Below, one piece after another: positions 11,050-23,494 of a DNA stretch of 64,000 nucleotides (positions within the stretch are counted from its first letter, which is position 1; each line of letters starts with the position of its first letter). The stretch spans positions 26,193,188 through 26,257,187 of the forward strand of contig JACGWO010000012.1 in the NCBI GenBank assembly GCA_034509735.1. The letters run 5' to 3'. This DNA is from Sesamum alatum. Its lineage: Eukaryota > Streptophyta > Magnoliopsida > Lamiales > Pedaliaceae. The notes below the pieces were generated by a model. That model ran no database searches. It saw nothing but the letters and a program-made list of their open reading frames with translations, and had not been told where the DNA came from. The translations under genes were made by a program, and so were the position numbers.

Positions 11050-11235
11050 GTGACAAATTACACTGGTGGTGTTATCCCCAGCAAATCATACAAGTTTTTC
11101 ATCAAACCACAAAAGGAGAAATGAGTATCTCTTATACCAGGAGGCAGGCATTCAGATCCATCTCCAAGTCTTACTATCTTGGAAATGTCAAATAAAGCAT
11201 CAGTAGGAGTTCGTTCAGCAACCCAAGAAAGAACA
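11050..11235 (-). pseudogene. Possible relic copy or alternative last exon of the EMSY-like gene
   Basis: On the minus strand an open frame of about 60 codons ends at a TAA near 11063. Its middle resembles exon 9 of the EMSY-like gene (12703-12640) at the DNA level: 'ctactgatgc' against 'cttactgatgc' and 'agacttggagat' against 'aggcttggagat', with an insert of about 24 bp between them. It lies beyond the gene's terminal exon. It may be a decayed duplicate of exon 9, an unused alternative exon, or chance; no known domain is recognised. Confidence 0.3.
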
Positions 11236-11555
11236 AAAAGACTATATAAACACTAGAGTTTTAACTGTTGTTAATAAATGACAGGTGTGTTGAGCGCTAA
11301 ACAAAATAAGAGAAGCTAAACCCAGAAACGTGAACAGAAAATTTTTACACAACCACACGTTAATGGCAACTGTAGTAAATGTAAAGTTAAAAAAGGGCAA
11401 CTGCCCCTGCTGCTACCACTTTGCCTAAACTACAATAATACCAAATGTTAGGGGAATTTAGCTGAATAATTGCATTATACAACAGACTCCTATCAATCTG
11501 GACTTTACCATATTGATAATAGTTAGACACTGCCCCCTGCTGTAAATTGGCACTG

Positions 11556-14500
11556 TCATTCTCTGTCCATTGCTTGCGCATGTAAAAAACGCCCACCTTC
11601 ATCTGTCACAAGGTATTACACAAGATATTACATGTCGCTTCATGGAAGGTTCATTAAAAACAAATTGTGCGACAAGGATTAGCAAATTTCCTTAATTACG
11701 TAAAAACTTAAACTGTAAGCGGCACATAGTTTGACTCATAAGTTACACTGACACTGGCAATTTACTGCCCGAACAAAGCTTAAGATCCAAGGCCCCAACA
11801 TTATCAAAGAAAAAAATCAAGTTGGTGCAGTCTCTTACAATCTGCAGACAAGTTAACTGCATTGGATATCATTTGTCAAACAAATTGCGATATAGGTCAG
11901 TTATCTTAAACTCATTAATGCGGTTACACATCAATGTCTCTAACTGATACATTCATCTGGTGCTTCAAGATTTTATACCATTTATTTTCCTGATACATTG
12001 TTAATTGAACTCCATCTTTGGAATGAGTCTTTAGTCTTCACCAAACTCATGAAATGCGGTCATTCTAGTGTTATGAATTGGAAGCTCGGAGATGCTGTCC
12101 AAAGATGTCTTTAATTGCCTACTGCAACAATTGGGAGTTCAGGGAGCAAGAGTGACATTGTAAAGAATTTAAGTACTATGTTGGAGTAAGCTTTTAGCTT
12201 AATTAATTTACTTTCGTATCAGCCAAGGCGAAAAAAGCCTCAATGGGAATCCATATTATCCTGAGCTCATATCTATTTTCTTCCAAATTTGAAGAACAGT
12301 AGGTCAATCGATTTAAATCTTCAACTTCCATGCCACTAGATTTTAAACAAGACGAGGGCTGCCATCAAACAACTAGACATTTGTCTTCATAATTTTAATT
12401 CCACATAGAAGGTAGCTGCCAGCACTAGCAATGCCTAGACACATATGAGAGCAGCAGAACACAATAGATTTTAGTCCTTCACATCCATTAAAAGCTGACC
12501 AGGTAGCATCAAGTTAAAAAGAATTTGATGTCCAGTCAATCATTAAGCAGAGGTACTAACATTTAAGCTGTTGATATAGCAAGCAAGCAACAATCAGACA
12601 ATTGCCAGACCATGAACTACATAGAGCTAATGATCATACCACTTTCACCATCAGATAGATCTCCAAGCCTTGCAATGGCATCAGTAAGAGCTTGTTCATG
12701 CTCCTGTTTTAACAAAAATTATTATTTTTAAAAACAAAAAAGAACTAATGGACTTATCCGACATAGAAGTTTATAGATTAGATCAATAGCAATGCTGAAT
12801 CATCTCTAACCTTCAGGACTTTCTTTGCCTTCTCGATCTCCACAGGGTCTGGATGATTGGCGCCAAAAACCCTCTCCACCTGCCAAAGTTCAACAGTGAA
12901 TTAACATCAACAAGCATATCTTTTTACATATATAGTACACCAGCACGCCATACCTCCTTTATTAGAGTTTCGGTATGAAGCAACTGAATGTCATCTGGTC
13001 CTTTCTTCCCAATGCCATTCTGTGATGGTGGGAACTCCTTCCTGGATTGACCTTTCGCCAATCCCCTCCCTCTTCCGGCACCTGGAGGGTTATCCCGCCC
13101 AAGAGGTCTATTCACTCCATGGCCTGGTCCCCCGTAACCTCCATGATGAGATATTCCAGGATCTTCACCTTCCCACTGTATATCCTCAGGAGAAATCTGC
13201 AGAGTGAAGGTAAAGCAATCAGAATAAGACTTCCACTCATTGTCTGGAAGCAGTAGATCTTTTTAGTATTTTGACACTAATCAATTTCTCTTTTTTCCCT
13301 TGCTGAGAATTCTTTTTTTCTCTTTTTGCACTCAGGCCTCATGGAAATCACCTCGTAAGGTAATGCATTAAACTTACAGCTGCAGTTGTGCTTCTAATTC
13401 CTTTTTCCATTGAGGTTTCCTTGTCATGACTATTGCTATGGCACATATTCTATACCAAGCATATAATTAATGCCAAAACATTCCATAAGTATTACATACC
13501 AGTTCAAGTGCTTCAAGTGTCCCACTCTTTATTATGAGCATCAAGTAATTCAAACATGAGAAAGTTGCTAGTAAAATTACTAAAACAATGTTGCATCACA
13601 CAGCAGGTCAGAACTTGGCAGTGAGAACACACATACAGAATATGTTATGCAACCTGAATATGCAAATTATGACAGTAAAAAAGCTATTTCACATTGCACT
13701 ATGGAGTAGAACACGGCAGTGAGATACATGCATAATGCACGTTATAAAACAAGAATAGACGCCAATAACCAATTGGTTGAATTGGCATCACTTCTCCCCT
13801 TTGTAGGAGAGGTCCTAAGTTCTAACCGATGGAAGAAGTGCTTATCCACAAATAAGAATCAACACATAAACCTCCTCTTTATACAATGATCAGACCCTTG
13901 GCATTTTACAAATGCCTAAAGTAAAATCATAACCACACTGAGAAAAATGAGTCCCAAGATTTTGGGTAGAACTCTCAAATAAGTACTCATATTGTGCCTT
14001 ATCAACAGAATAAGGAGCAAACTCTGAGCCAAAACCATCTGCCAGGCTCATTTAATAATCTGTACATTCACATTTAAGCCTTGCTCAGAGATGAACTATA
14101 CATAACCAAAGGGGAGATCAAGTGGTCTTTCTGTTTCCAAGGCAAGTGGTACAAGCTTCTATAGGTGGTTACAAACTACAAACTACCCGACGAAGTTGTT
14201 ACGAATCGATCAAGAGCAATAATAGCACTATTTGTCCATATATAAGATCCCGCCATGTACCTGTCCTGTAGTAGTACATAAAAACATTACCATGGTAGCG
14301 GACACTTGAAACTCCTAACATATGACTTTGTTCAAATCATCCAATATGTAAGAAACATCCCATCCATCCACCTACTGTAATATGAGAACTCAACTTAATT
14401 CTGTTCCCCCGTCATACATTTACAATAATGAAGTGAAATATATAAATAAATATACAGATGAAATGTTCCATGAATGGATATAAATCGTGCATGTACCTCA

Positions 14501-17500
14501 GAAAGGTTGACCCATTCCCATGTTTCTTGAGCAGTACCCATATCATAAACAAGAGCATGCCGACCCTGGAAAAGCACACAGACAATTTTAAGTACCAAAT
14601 AGAATGAGTAAAAAGCTCTAGAAATCACAAATGTTAGACATACCTCAACAGGATTATAATCAGTTATTACAGCTTCATAAAAGTTATTATCGTCGGGCCA
14701 CCGCGTCCTGACTTTCCTTCCAATCAATGGATCAAATGAAGCTCCTTCTGCAGGTTCATTCGCAATCCCACCAGAAGAAATACGATTATTGAATTGACCT
14801 CTTCCAGCTGGACCAGAGGGATACTGCATTTTCATTGAAGGTGCGCCTGGAGGCATCTGCATATTTAAGCATATTATAAACTCAATTAGTATCTGTGGCA
14901 GAATAAAATTAGAGATAAAATTTCTAACTTACTGATTTATGCTTTTTGCCTTTCACACCCATCATTGGTCCACGTTTTGCAGCTGATGAAGATGGCTGGT
15001 TTGCTGCAGCCATAGATTGTGGGTGGAAAGAAGGAGATGGTCCACCAAACGACTGAGAAGGTAATGAAGACGCTATCTTCTGTTTTTTACGAGAAGCTGA
15101 TACGGAAGGACTGGGCACTGGTTCATGAATGGGTTGACTGGGACCATGCATGCCTGCTTGAAAACCACCTGACTGTCTCCACTCCCTGATGGTGTTCCCC
15201 GAATTTTGAGCAACAAAACAGAAAAAAGACCAGAGTTATTTCAGTAAATTGAAAAACGTATGCATTGCTTCCAAGGAAATAGAACTTGTTTTATGCACAA
15301 AACCTTATTCTTCGAATTGTTTCATCCGCATTGACCCTGCTGAGAAGATCCCTGTGTTCTTCATTTGATAATCTCAACTCTTTCCTAAGTTCAGTTATCA
15401 AACCTTCTTTCTCCTGAAGAAAATACATTTCATTGTCATTTACCCTGATCAAACAAACATGCCATATTAGATTCACATGTTCGACATAATAAAAAGTACC
15501 CAAGTAATGGCATCAGCTTGAGCTTTAAAAGCTCTGAGAACTGAACTGTATGCTTCTTGCTCAAGCTGGTGAATTTTAGCTTCCATATCAGTCTCATCAT
15601 ACATCCTGGGGTATGGCATAGAACCCATGGCAGCAGGCCTTCCATTACCAGAAATGCGGCCTCCTCTTGACATTCTATTTTGATGTGGTGGGGGAAAATC
15701 ATCATCAGTCCCTGTGACAACATCAAAATATAGAAGATGACATTAATAGACTTGTTATCAGAGGCCATAAAAAAGGTAGTCAGGCCCCATGGATGATAAA
15801 AAGAAATTCTGTCCTGATGTTTGCAAATCATAAAGATCAGGGAAATGAAAACCATTCGACATGAGGATCATAGGCATGCATATATAGATATACAGATAAA
15901 ACGAGCTCAATATTTAATTCCGTAGTGCCAGAATGGCAGAATCTGCGGTTCAGTAAAACCAAATCTATGGATAAATTCCCAAGCAATCTTGGCCGATAGT
16001 TGTCCAATAATCCAATTTATACACTAATGAGCACCACCCCCACCCGAAAAAGAAAAAAAATCCGCAGCATAAGTAACCCAGCATATGCTCATAGCACGAG
16101 CGAAAGGCCATTTATGACTCTCTACACCTCATAGTCGAACTAAATTCCAGCACTTGCAATCCCCGTGGGACATAAACCTAGATCATTGCATTTGCACCTC
16201 AATATCCAAACCTCTATAACAGCTTTAAAACAAAAAACAAAGGGAACAAGAAAATAGTCGCCTTCAAAATATTTATGTTAACATAAGTACATAACTGAAT
16301 AATCATCTGTTTCATGAGATTTGGACCAAAATATTTTATGGATTCGGAGTCGACAGTGAAGGATAAAAACTAAAAGGAGTATAGCTTGTCCAGTTAACAT
16401 ATAGCAGGCCCTACTTCAATCTGCATCACACAATTCTTATACCAACAATCAAGCCCTCAACCAACTTTTGGAATACGAATATAGATGGGATGTTCTGAGA
16501 AGCAGCAAATGATGCATTTTATAAACCTTCCAACAGACATGTATTTAATTTGAAGACATGTTGTGTTTTCATTCACATGACGGCAGGTAGTCGTCCGCTA
16601 GGAGGTGAAGTGACACACCCCGAAATGATTATGGATGAGATTGGACATTGACATTGAGGGAGTGAAAAGGTAAACCAAACAAACTGTTAAAATTATTACT
16701 AGGATACATAAAGTGATGCATCCTCACCACTTCCAATTACTAATTAAACCGCTACTACTTCAGTTTTCATTAAAGGAAACCAAGTCCTAAAAATTTGCTA
16801 ATGCTATAACATTTCCTTGCACCTGAAGGACCAACTCAAGAAGAGTCTCTAGGGCAAAACTGCATTGAAATCAGATCAAGTCTCTCCTCTTGCCAAATGA
16901 CGTATGTAAGTCCACTGTGCAGATGGGAGATATTTAGTTGTATACAAGGTGTTAACAAGAGATAGGGTTCAAATCTCCCACTCTTTCCAGTACAAAATGA
17001 GTATCTAAACCTCAAAATCATTATATTTCCTTCTCAGACTTGCATTAATGTGAACCACAAATGTAAGTATTTGCAAATGTTCAAATTACGATACAAACTC
17101 TACCTTATCAATTAATATTTCAGGGTGCAGAAATATGCAGAATTCCTCAATACCCATCAACTTTTTACTATATTGTACTGGGTTATCATAGTCAGACATC
17201 CATACCATAGCATAAAGATTGTCATGGCAATTGAGCAGCTGAAACCAAAACATCCAGACCTCTAATATCAAACTAGAACTTAGACAAGTAGAGGCCAAAG
17301 GAAAATTCACTGCAACAACAAAATAACAAAAAAAAAACACTTGTTTTAAAGCTCACCAGCTATTGTTAGAGTAATCTACTACAGAGATCGCTTGAAAACC
17401 CACAGGGAGAAAAACTAATAAGGGTTGCATCAAAAAGCCAAACAACAAAATCCAGGAAAATCTGTTCATCAAAGTAAAATTCAAGGATCAATATTCCCAA

Positions 17501-17722
17501 TCCGCAATTATACAGTTAGCATAAACCTAGTCACTAAAATGCCATTACCACAAAAATGCGTACAACTTCACAAACCCTAACCCCAACATTACTCACAAAC
17601 CCTAACCCGAGATGCCGAACCCAAAAAAAATAAAAAAATCACTAAGAAACCAAAATTCCCACTAATAATCGAACATTCATGCTCAATTACTTACCGCTGC
17701 TGTCGTAAGGCTCGTAGTCCAT
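11556..17722 (-). CDS. EML: EMSY-LIKE protein (ENT plus Agenet/Tudor domains)
   Basis: Ten exons join in frame: 17722-17695, 15711-15500, 15413-15304, 15185-14933, 14856-14644, 14565-14497, 13196-12954, 12879-12811, 12703-12640 and 11602-11556 (stop TGA), encoding about 435 aa. The ENT domain spans about residues 50-118 ([20 protein letters not shown]...[14 protein letters not shown]). A Ser/Pro-rich basic linker with KKQK and GKKHK follows, then an Agenet/Tudor-like domain at about 246-295 ([32 protein letters not shown]). A Gly/Arg-rich stretch and a short helical tail end the protein. Plant EML proteins are nuclear chromatin readers; the Arabidopsis members act with EDM2 in immunity and in seed development. 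The architecture and length fit the EML3/EML4 type. Intron 1 is nearly 2 kb and holds two telo-box motifs. Confidence 0.92.
13761..13860 (+). mobile_element. tRNA-like SINE fragment in an EML intron
   Basis: An A-box-like stretch (ccaattggttgaattggcat) is followed about 35 bp later by a B-box-like 'ggtcctaagttctaacc'. This spacing is typical of tRNA-derived SINE heads. It lies in intron 6 of the EML gene, antisense to it. No cloverleaf with a paired acceptor stem is visible, so it is not a tRNA gene. Confidence 0.45.
16905..17000 (+). mobile_element. tRNA-like SINE fragment in EML intron 1
   Basis: An A-box-like 'tttagttgtatacaaggt' and a B-box-like 'gggttcaaatctcccac' have SINE-type spacing. 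It sits inside intron 1, antisense to the EML gene. Confidence 0.45.
17572..17605 (+). promoter_or_regulatory. Two telo-box motifs in EML intron 1
   Basis: AAACCCTAA occurs at 17572-17580 and 17597-17605, about 100 bp inside intron 1 and close to the start of the gene. Telo-boxes near plant transcription starts are known binding sites for telomere-repeat-binding and Polycomb-recruiting factors. The role here is inferred from position. Confidence 0.45.
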
Positions 17723-18182
17723 AGCCAGCTTTCGGAGACCGAAGATTCACAATTTATCGCAGCTCAAACTATGAAATCCTACCAGTAACTCCAATGATTG
17801 CACTAGCGGCGCAGAAAACCTTGACAAATATCGCAAACTTACCCGAGTTATCACAAAGCAAACGAGCGTATACGATAGGCGAATCAATTTTGTACAATTT
17901 GCGAGCGTCCGGGAGAGAGAGAGAGTGTGTGCGTCTGTGTGTGAGTTTAGGGATACGCGGACGTGAAATAGGTTTATTGAATTGAGTTAAAGTAAAGGGG
18001 TTTGGATTCCGCCTCCGATTTGTTGTTTCGTTGTTCGAAAGTGTTTTGACTTGCTTCAAGAGATATTCCACACGTGGAAATTTCGACGATTTTCCCAATA
18101 TGAGAAACGATTTTAATTTTAATATTAGGAAACACGCTTAATTCATTAAAATTGTTTGAAATAAAATATTTATAAATTTTTA

Positions 18183-19072
18183 GGGTTAAATACACTTTAC
18201 TCTTAATTATTCTTGATGTAACATTTATCCCTCTAAACCATCGAATTTAACACTTACCCCTTAGCTGGACAAAATTGCCCCTCATATTTTGAATAATTAT
18301 TAATTCTCAATATATTTTAGTATTTAGCACATTAAACCATCACCAAATTATTTTCTTACTAAAAGATTTTTTAATAGGTGGGGAATTTAAATTAAAAGTG
18401 GTATAATAAGTGAACATATATAATAGATACACAACAAATATAATATCCCAACAATTAATATATATTTTTGAAAATAAATTGACAATATATATGCTTAACC
18501 AAAAATTTAAACACTTTCAGGAAAATAAATATATTTTATCATATTTTAAAAAGAAAATATATTTAAAAAACGGGCATGTAATTACTCATTCTTATGTAAA
18601 AAATTAAGTAGTTAATAACTTAATTTTATTACCAAATTAATAAAAATCTTTTTTATATGAAAATTTTCTCGTGTATTTATTGTTCTCGTTCGCTACTTAA
18701 ATTTGAGGCTGTAAAATAAATAAACAAAAAAATTTGAATTAAGTAATGAATGAGTACAATAAATATACAAAAAAACTTTTGTGTATATTTTTTTTTTTTT
18801 TGTTGGGATGTTATATTTATTGTGTATGTATTATATATATTAACTTATTTCAACACTTTTAATTTAAATTCTTCATTTATTAAAAATTCTTTTTAGTTAT
18901 AAAATAATTTTGTGATTGTTTAAAGTGCAAAATACTAAAACATATTGAGAATATAATATAATTATTAAAGGTATGAGGGGTGTCCAACTAGAGGGGTAAG
19001 TGATACATGTGATAGTTTAGAGGGTAAATATTACACTAAGGATAATTCAAGGGGGCAAAATGTATTTAATCC
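18183..19072. mobile_element. 890-bp foldback element with arms of about 300 bp
   Basis: The left end GGGTTAAATACAC is mirrored by GTATTTAATCC. The arms include 'aatttaaattaaaagtg' (left) against 'cacttttaatttaaatt' (right), and 'aatataatatcccaacaa' against 'ttgttgggatgttatatt'. The flanks TAAATTTTTA (18173-18182) and TAAATTTTTTTA (19073-19084) look like a target duplication with T-run slippage. The terminal sequence is shared with the element at 5867-6667. Confidence 0.7.
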
Positions 19073-19569
19073 TAAATTTTTTTAATCTTTTACTTATTTT
19101 ATTCATCTCCATTTTTCTCAACCTCTTTTCAATTTTCAAGTCCTTTTTCGTATCTCATTTTTTTTCAATAATTTCTCAGAATTTTCTTATATTTATAATT
19201 CATTTTTAATCTAATTAATATATATAATTTTAAAATAATAATTAATTTTTTTAATTAAAATTAATTTAATTTTTAATTAAATTAAAAATGATCGTATACT
19301 ACTAATTTAGACACCGCCTTCGTAATATTGATCATAATTTTGTTAATTTTATACTTTAGAAGGTGACACTATAAACATATTTCAACGTGCTTGTTACATT
19401 TAATCCTATTTTATTGCGTGAAGTGTACGTTCACCTGTGATGTTTTTGTGACCAATATACAGAATGACTCGCTCATAGGAATTTAGACCACCTATATCAT
19501 CTAAATATATACTAGTCAATAAAAGAAGAATGTGAAAGGCAAGAGAAGAATAACTTGAAATGGATTTAA

Positions 19570-19833
19570 TGCAATTTTTACCCGTTGTAATACTGTAGAT
19601 GAGCAAATTATCCCTTATGAAAAAAAAATAGCGATTTACCTCTCTAGATTTTTCAAAAAATGAAGCAATTTACTTTCCTATCTAATGGGTAAATTACTTT
19701 ATTTAAAAAAATACGATGAGGTAAATTTCTTTATATTTAAAAATACAAGAAGGTAAATTACTATTTTATTTTTTTTTACAAGGGGATAAATTGCTCATTT
19801 CCAATATCACATTAGATTAAATTACACTTTCCC
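19570..19833. mobile_element. Small foldback element upstream of the first lectin kinase
   Basis: 'gagcaaattatcccttatgaaaaaaa' type sequence on the left is mirrored by 'acaaggggataaattgctca' on the right, with short inner inverted repeats of 'aggtaaattact'. A relative lies at 40337-40556. It ends about 390 bp upstream of the start codon of the lectin kinase at 20220. Confidence 0.55.
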
Positions 19834-20219
19834 CCAACTTGAAATGGTCATCTGCCTCTGTGGAATCCTTCACTTATGCATTTAACTATTTGAAGTCAAG
19901 AAGCAAAATACTTGCAATAGTCATCCAGACCAGTTAGCAAAGACCTTTCAACTGAGTTTCTGAGCCATACAATGGATGCAACAACGAAATCAGGACAAGA
20001 AAATGATGAAAGAACCATTAAACACTTGACATTTCACTGAGGCAGACTTGCTTTAAAAGTCTTTGCAACTGGTCCTGTCCTGTTATCCTCAGTGGATGAA
20101 CCTTGAAATATTTGTTGTTCTAAACCAGCTGTTGAAGCAGTCTCCCTCTAAATAGTATAAGTTGATCGTCGTTGGATTGAATTCTTCGGAGTGCATGTGC
20201 CTAAGTTTGATCTTTAGAG

Positions 20220-22643
20220 ATGGCCTTTCGAGCTAAACGTTTCCGTTTATTTTTACTCAGCTTAGTGTTTTCTCTTTTGTCAGCCATTCTTGCAGTAGGC
20301 CAGTCCAATTGTAGCATAAACTTAGGGGCAGTGTTAACTGCAGGAGGGAATAGCCGGCCATGGATTTCGCCTGCCGGTGATTTTGCCTTTGGATTTCAGC
20401 CCCTCCCACGTTCTCTGTCTACCAATCAAGATCGTTTCTTGTTAGCCATATGGTATGATAAAATACCCGAACCAACCGTAGTGTGGTTCTTGAATGACCA
20501 TCCAGTTCAAGAAGGATCAAGAATCCAGCTGACAAATGAAGGGCAGCTTATTCTCTACAATTCTCAGGGCCAGCAAGAGTGGAAGGCTGAGACAGGGAAT
20601 GAAAGGACAGCATGTGCAGCCATGCTGGATTCAGGCAACTTTGTGCTGATTAGTGGTGCATCTATTTACATATGGGAAAGCTTCAGATTGCCTACCGACA
20701 CGATCCTGCCTGGTCAGAGGCTAAGCAAGAATGGGAGGCTGATCTCGCGTCGTTCTGATACAGATTATGCAGATGGGAGGTTCCAGCTCCGGATGCAACT
20801 TGATGGAAATCTTGTGCTTTATCCTGTGTTCTTACCGACTCAAGCTGTAGCGGGTAAAGCTTATTGGGCTAGTATGACGAACCGTCCTGATGCTGACTCC
20901 GAGCTTGTTTTTGATGAGGCCGGTTTGATTTACATAGAAGACAGGAACAAAAACATATTCAACGTCACGGAACGGGACATGGGATCCAGGCAGGATTTCT
21001 ATTATATGGCTAGGATTGATTATGATGGACCCTTGAGGCTCTATAATCATCCGAGAAGGAACTCTACTGCTGATGCTGGAAGGAGTACACCGGCGTGGTC
21101 AGTCGTTCAGACGACTCCAGAAGATATGTGTGGTAGAGTCTTGGCAGAATTAGGAAGCGGGGCGTGTGGATATAACAGTTACTGTGTGAATTCAAATGGA
21201 AGGCCTAATTGCTTGTGTCCACAAGGGTACTCTCTTGTGGATCCGCTCGATAAAAGTCAAGGCTGCAAGCCGGACTTTCAGCTACCTAGCTGCCAGCAGA
21301 ACGGATGGGAATCGAGCATCGACTCTGTGGAGTTTAAGGAACTGAACAACACTGATTGGCCCTTCACTGACTATGAGCATCAGACAGGACCTGAAGTAGA
21401 TAAGCAGAAGTGTAAGGAATTCTGCCTCCGTGACTGTTTTTGTGCAGCTGCTATCTATAATGGGAACGACTGTTGGAAGAAGAGATTCCCTCTTTCCAAT
21501 GGAAGACAATCCACAGATGTGAATAGGATCGCTTTGATTAAGGTTCCACGGAACAATCAAACGATCTTGTGTCCTAAACGCAAAGATCAGTCCACTTTAG
21601 TTCTTGTCGTATCAATACTTCTTGGCAGCTCTGTGTTCTTTAACTTTCTTCTGTTAATAGCTATATCAGTTGCCATTTTCTTCGTATACCGCAAGAAGAT
21701 GCTGAATTTACAGCCAGCTTCAACTTTATACGGGATAAGAAGGTATACATACAAAGAACTCGAAGAGGCAACAGAGGGCTTCAAGCAGCAACTAGGCCGA
21801 GGCTCTTTTGGTACCGTCTATAAAGGTGTTATCCCATCTAATCCTATGAGGTATCTCGCGATCAAGAAATTGGATATGGCAGAAAAACAGGGTGAAAACG
21901 AGTTCACAACTGAAGTTATCGCGATCGGACAGACTCACCACAAGAACTTAGTCAACCTTCTTGGTTATTGTGATGAGGGGACTAACCGGCTTCTAGTGTA
22001 CGAGTACATGAGCAATGGCTCTCTGGCTAGCCTTCTCTTCAGCACATCAAAGCCTCGGTGGAGCCAACGGCTGCAAATCGCCTTCGGTATCGCTAGAGGC
22101 CTAACGTACTTGCACGAAGAATGCAGCACTCAGATCATACATTGTGACGTCAAGCCTCAAAACATACTCTTGGACGAGTACCTCGTCCCCAAGATCTCCG
22201 ACTTTGGATTAGCTAAACTTCTACTATCCGAGCAGAGCCGTGCTGCACGAACGCACATTAGAGGGACGGTCGGGTACTTTGCACCCGAATGGTTTAGGAA
22301 AGCGTCCATCACCGCGAAGGTCGACGTCTACAGCTTCGGTGTGATGCTTCTTGAAATAGTTTGCTGCATGTCGAGTGTGAAATTTGCAATGGGGGATCAA
22401 GAGGAGGCCTTGATCGATTGGGTTTATGACTGCTACAGCCAAGAGAAGCTGGGCATGTTGGTCGAAGATGAGGAGGAAGCTATGAATGACATGAAGGGCG
22501 TGGCAAGGCTAGTGATGGTGGCAATTTGGTGCATTCAAGAAGATCCTTCTCTAAGGCCCTCCATGAGAAGAGTTACGCAGATGCTCGAGGGGGTGGCCGA
22601 AGTCTCCGACCCTCCTCGCCCGTCGCCTTTTGGTTCGTCGTGA
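20220..22643 (+). CDS. G-type lectin S-receptor-like Ser/Thr kinase (LECRK type), copy 1
   Basis: An intronless 807-aa ORF. A signal peptide covers about residues 1-28. A bulb-type mannose-binding lectin region follows at about 29-165, then an EGF-like cysteine cluster at 304-349 (CGYNSYCVN, CLCPQGY). A PAN-like region (about 358-451) has CKEFCLRDCFC. The transmembrane helix is at about 459-490. The kinase has the P-loop GRGSFGTV (527-534), ATP lysine K549, HCDVKPQN (641-648), DFG (661-663) and GTVGYFAPEW. The catalytic loop has HCD, not HRD, so this is a non-RD kinase, the class common among plant immune receptors. The nearest family I know is the LECRK1-4 group, which includes the rice planthopper-resistance receptors. 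It is expected at the plasma membrane; its ligand is unknown. The copy at 24545-26959 is a close paralogue. The start is the first ATG before a good signal peptide. Confidence 0.95.
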   Translation: MAFRAKRFRLFLLSLVFSLLSAILAVGQSNCSINLGAVLTAGGNSRPWISPAGDFAFGFQPLPRSLSTNQDRFLLAIWYDKIPEPTVVWFLNDHPVQEGSRIQLTNEGQLILYNSQGQQEWKAETGNERTACAAMLDSGNFVLISGASIYIWESFRLPTDTILPGQRLSKNGRLISRRSDTDYADGRFQLRMQLDGNLVLYPVFLPTQAVAGKAYWASMTNRPDADSELVFDEAGLIYIEDRNKNIFNVTERDMGSRQDFYYMARIDYDGPLRLYNHPRRNSTADAGRSTPAWSVVQTTPEDMCGRVLAELGSGACGYNSYCVNSNGRPNCLCPQGYSLVDPLDKSQGCKPDFQLPSCQQNGWESSIDSVEFKELNNTDWPFTDYEHQTGPEVDKQKCKEFCLRDCFCAAAIYNGNDCWKKRFPLSNGRQSTDVNRIALIKVPRNNQTILCPKRKDQSTLVLVVSILLGSSVFFNFLLLIAISVAIFFVYRKKMLNLQPASTLYGIRRYTYKELEEATEGFKQQLGRGSFGTVYKGVIPSNPMRYLAIKKLDMAEKQGENEFTTEVIAIGQTHHKNLVNLLGYCDEGTNRLLVYEYMSNGSLASLLFSTSKPRWSQRLQIAFGIARGLTYLHEECSTQIIHCDVKPQNILLDEYLVPKISDFGLAKLLLSEQSRAARTHIRGTVGYFAPEWFRKASITAKVDVYSFGVMLLEIVCCMSSVKFAMGDQEEALIDWVYDCYSQEKLGMLVEDEEEAMNDMKGVARLVMVAIWCIQEDPSLRPSMRRVTQMLEGVAEVSDPPRPSPFGSS

Positions 22644-23494
22644 TGCTTACGGTCCTTAAGACGTTTACGGGTTCCATCGAGATGCCCCGCTCGAATTGCA
22701 GCTTTCGAGCAACGGTATATTCGAATGTGGAACCTCGTCGTGGGAAGTAACGGGTCGGATTAACTATTATATCTTTTATTTTATTTAATATAATATATTT
22801 ATATATACACCACGTGTATAAAGATAATTGATTGTACGAATTTGGAGGGGAAATAAGGAATAATTCGTTGTTTTATTTATTTTTATTTATAGTTCTTAAA
22901 CCAGTTATTCGTAATATAATTTTCTCGTAATAACAGCCTCTTTATTTTCATTTCATCTCTTATGTGGTCTAAGGAGACTGGGGAAATAATTGTAAGTTGA
23001 TGAATAATAGTTTATGGAGTGAATTTATAATGTGATAGAATAAGTAATTAAATTATCAAGCTATTTTTTTTAATTTCGAATTTAATGATATAACAAAATA
23101 AATTAATTGTTTGTTTGAGAGATGATATAATAGAGTTCTAATAAATCAAGTATTTCAGTGATAAGATAAATATATATATATATATATATATTAATTATAT
23201 AATGTTTACTTTGACTATTAAGATTAAATAACTCAGCTCATCTAAATAGGTGAATTGTTATTCAAGAATAATAGTAATTTGTTTTGCGCTTCGAATAAAC
23301 CTCGATCCCCTGATGAAAAGTAAACGAGGCCTTACGAAATTAAGTGTGCATCTAGCATATTATCTATTACCATATTAAATTATATCACAATGAACTTTTA
23401 ATAATATTACTTTCATATACTCAGAGCAATTAATAATAGAAAATTTTAAATACATCCACAACAGTTATTGTAAAGTCCTAAGCTAGTAAGAAAA

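Noticed and set aside
17794..17985. Plus-strand 63-codon ORF opposite the EML leader
   Set aside because: It overlaps the 5' UTR and promoter of the EML gene, has no family resemblance and includes a GA/GT simple repeat.
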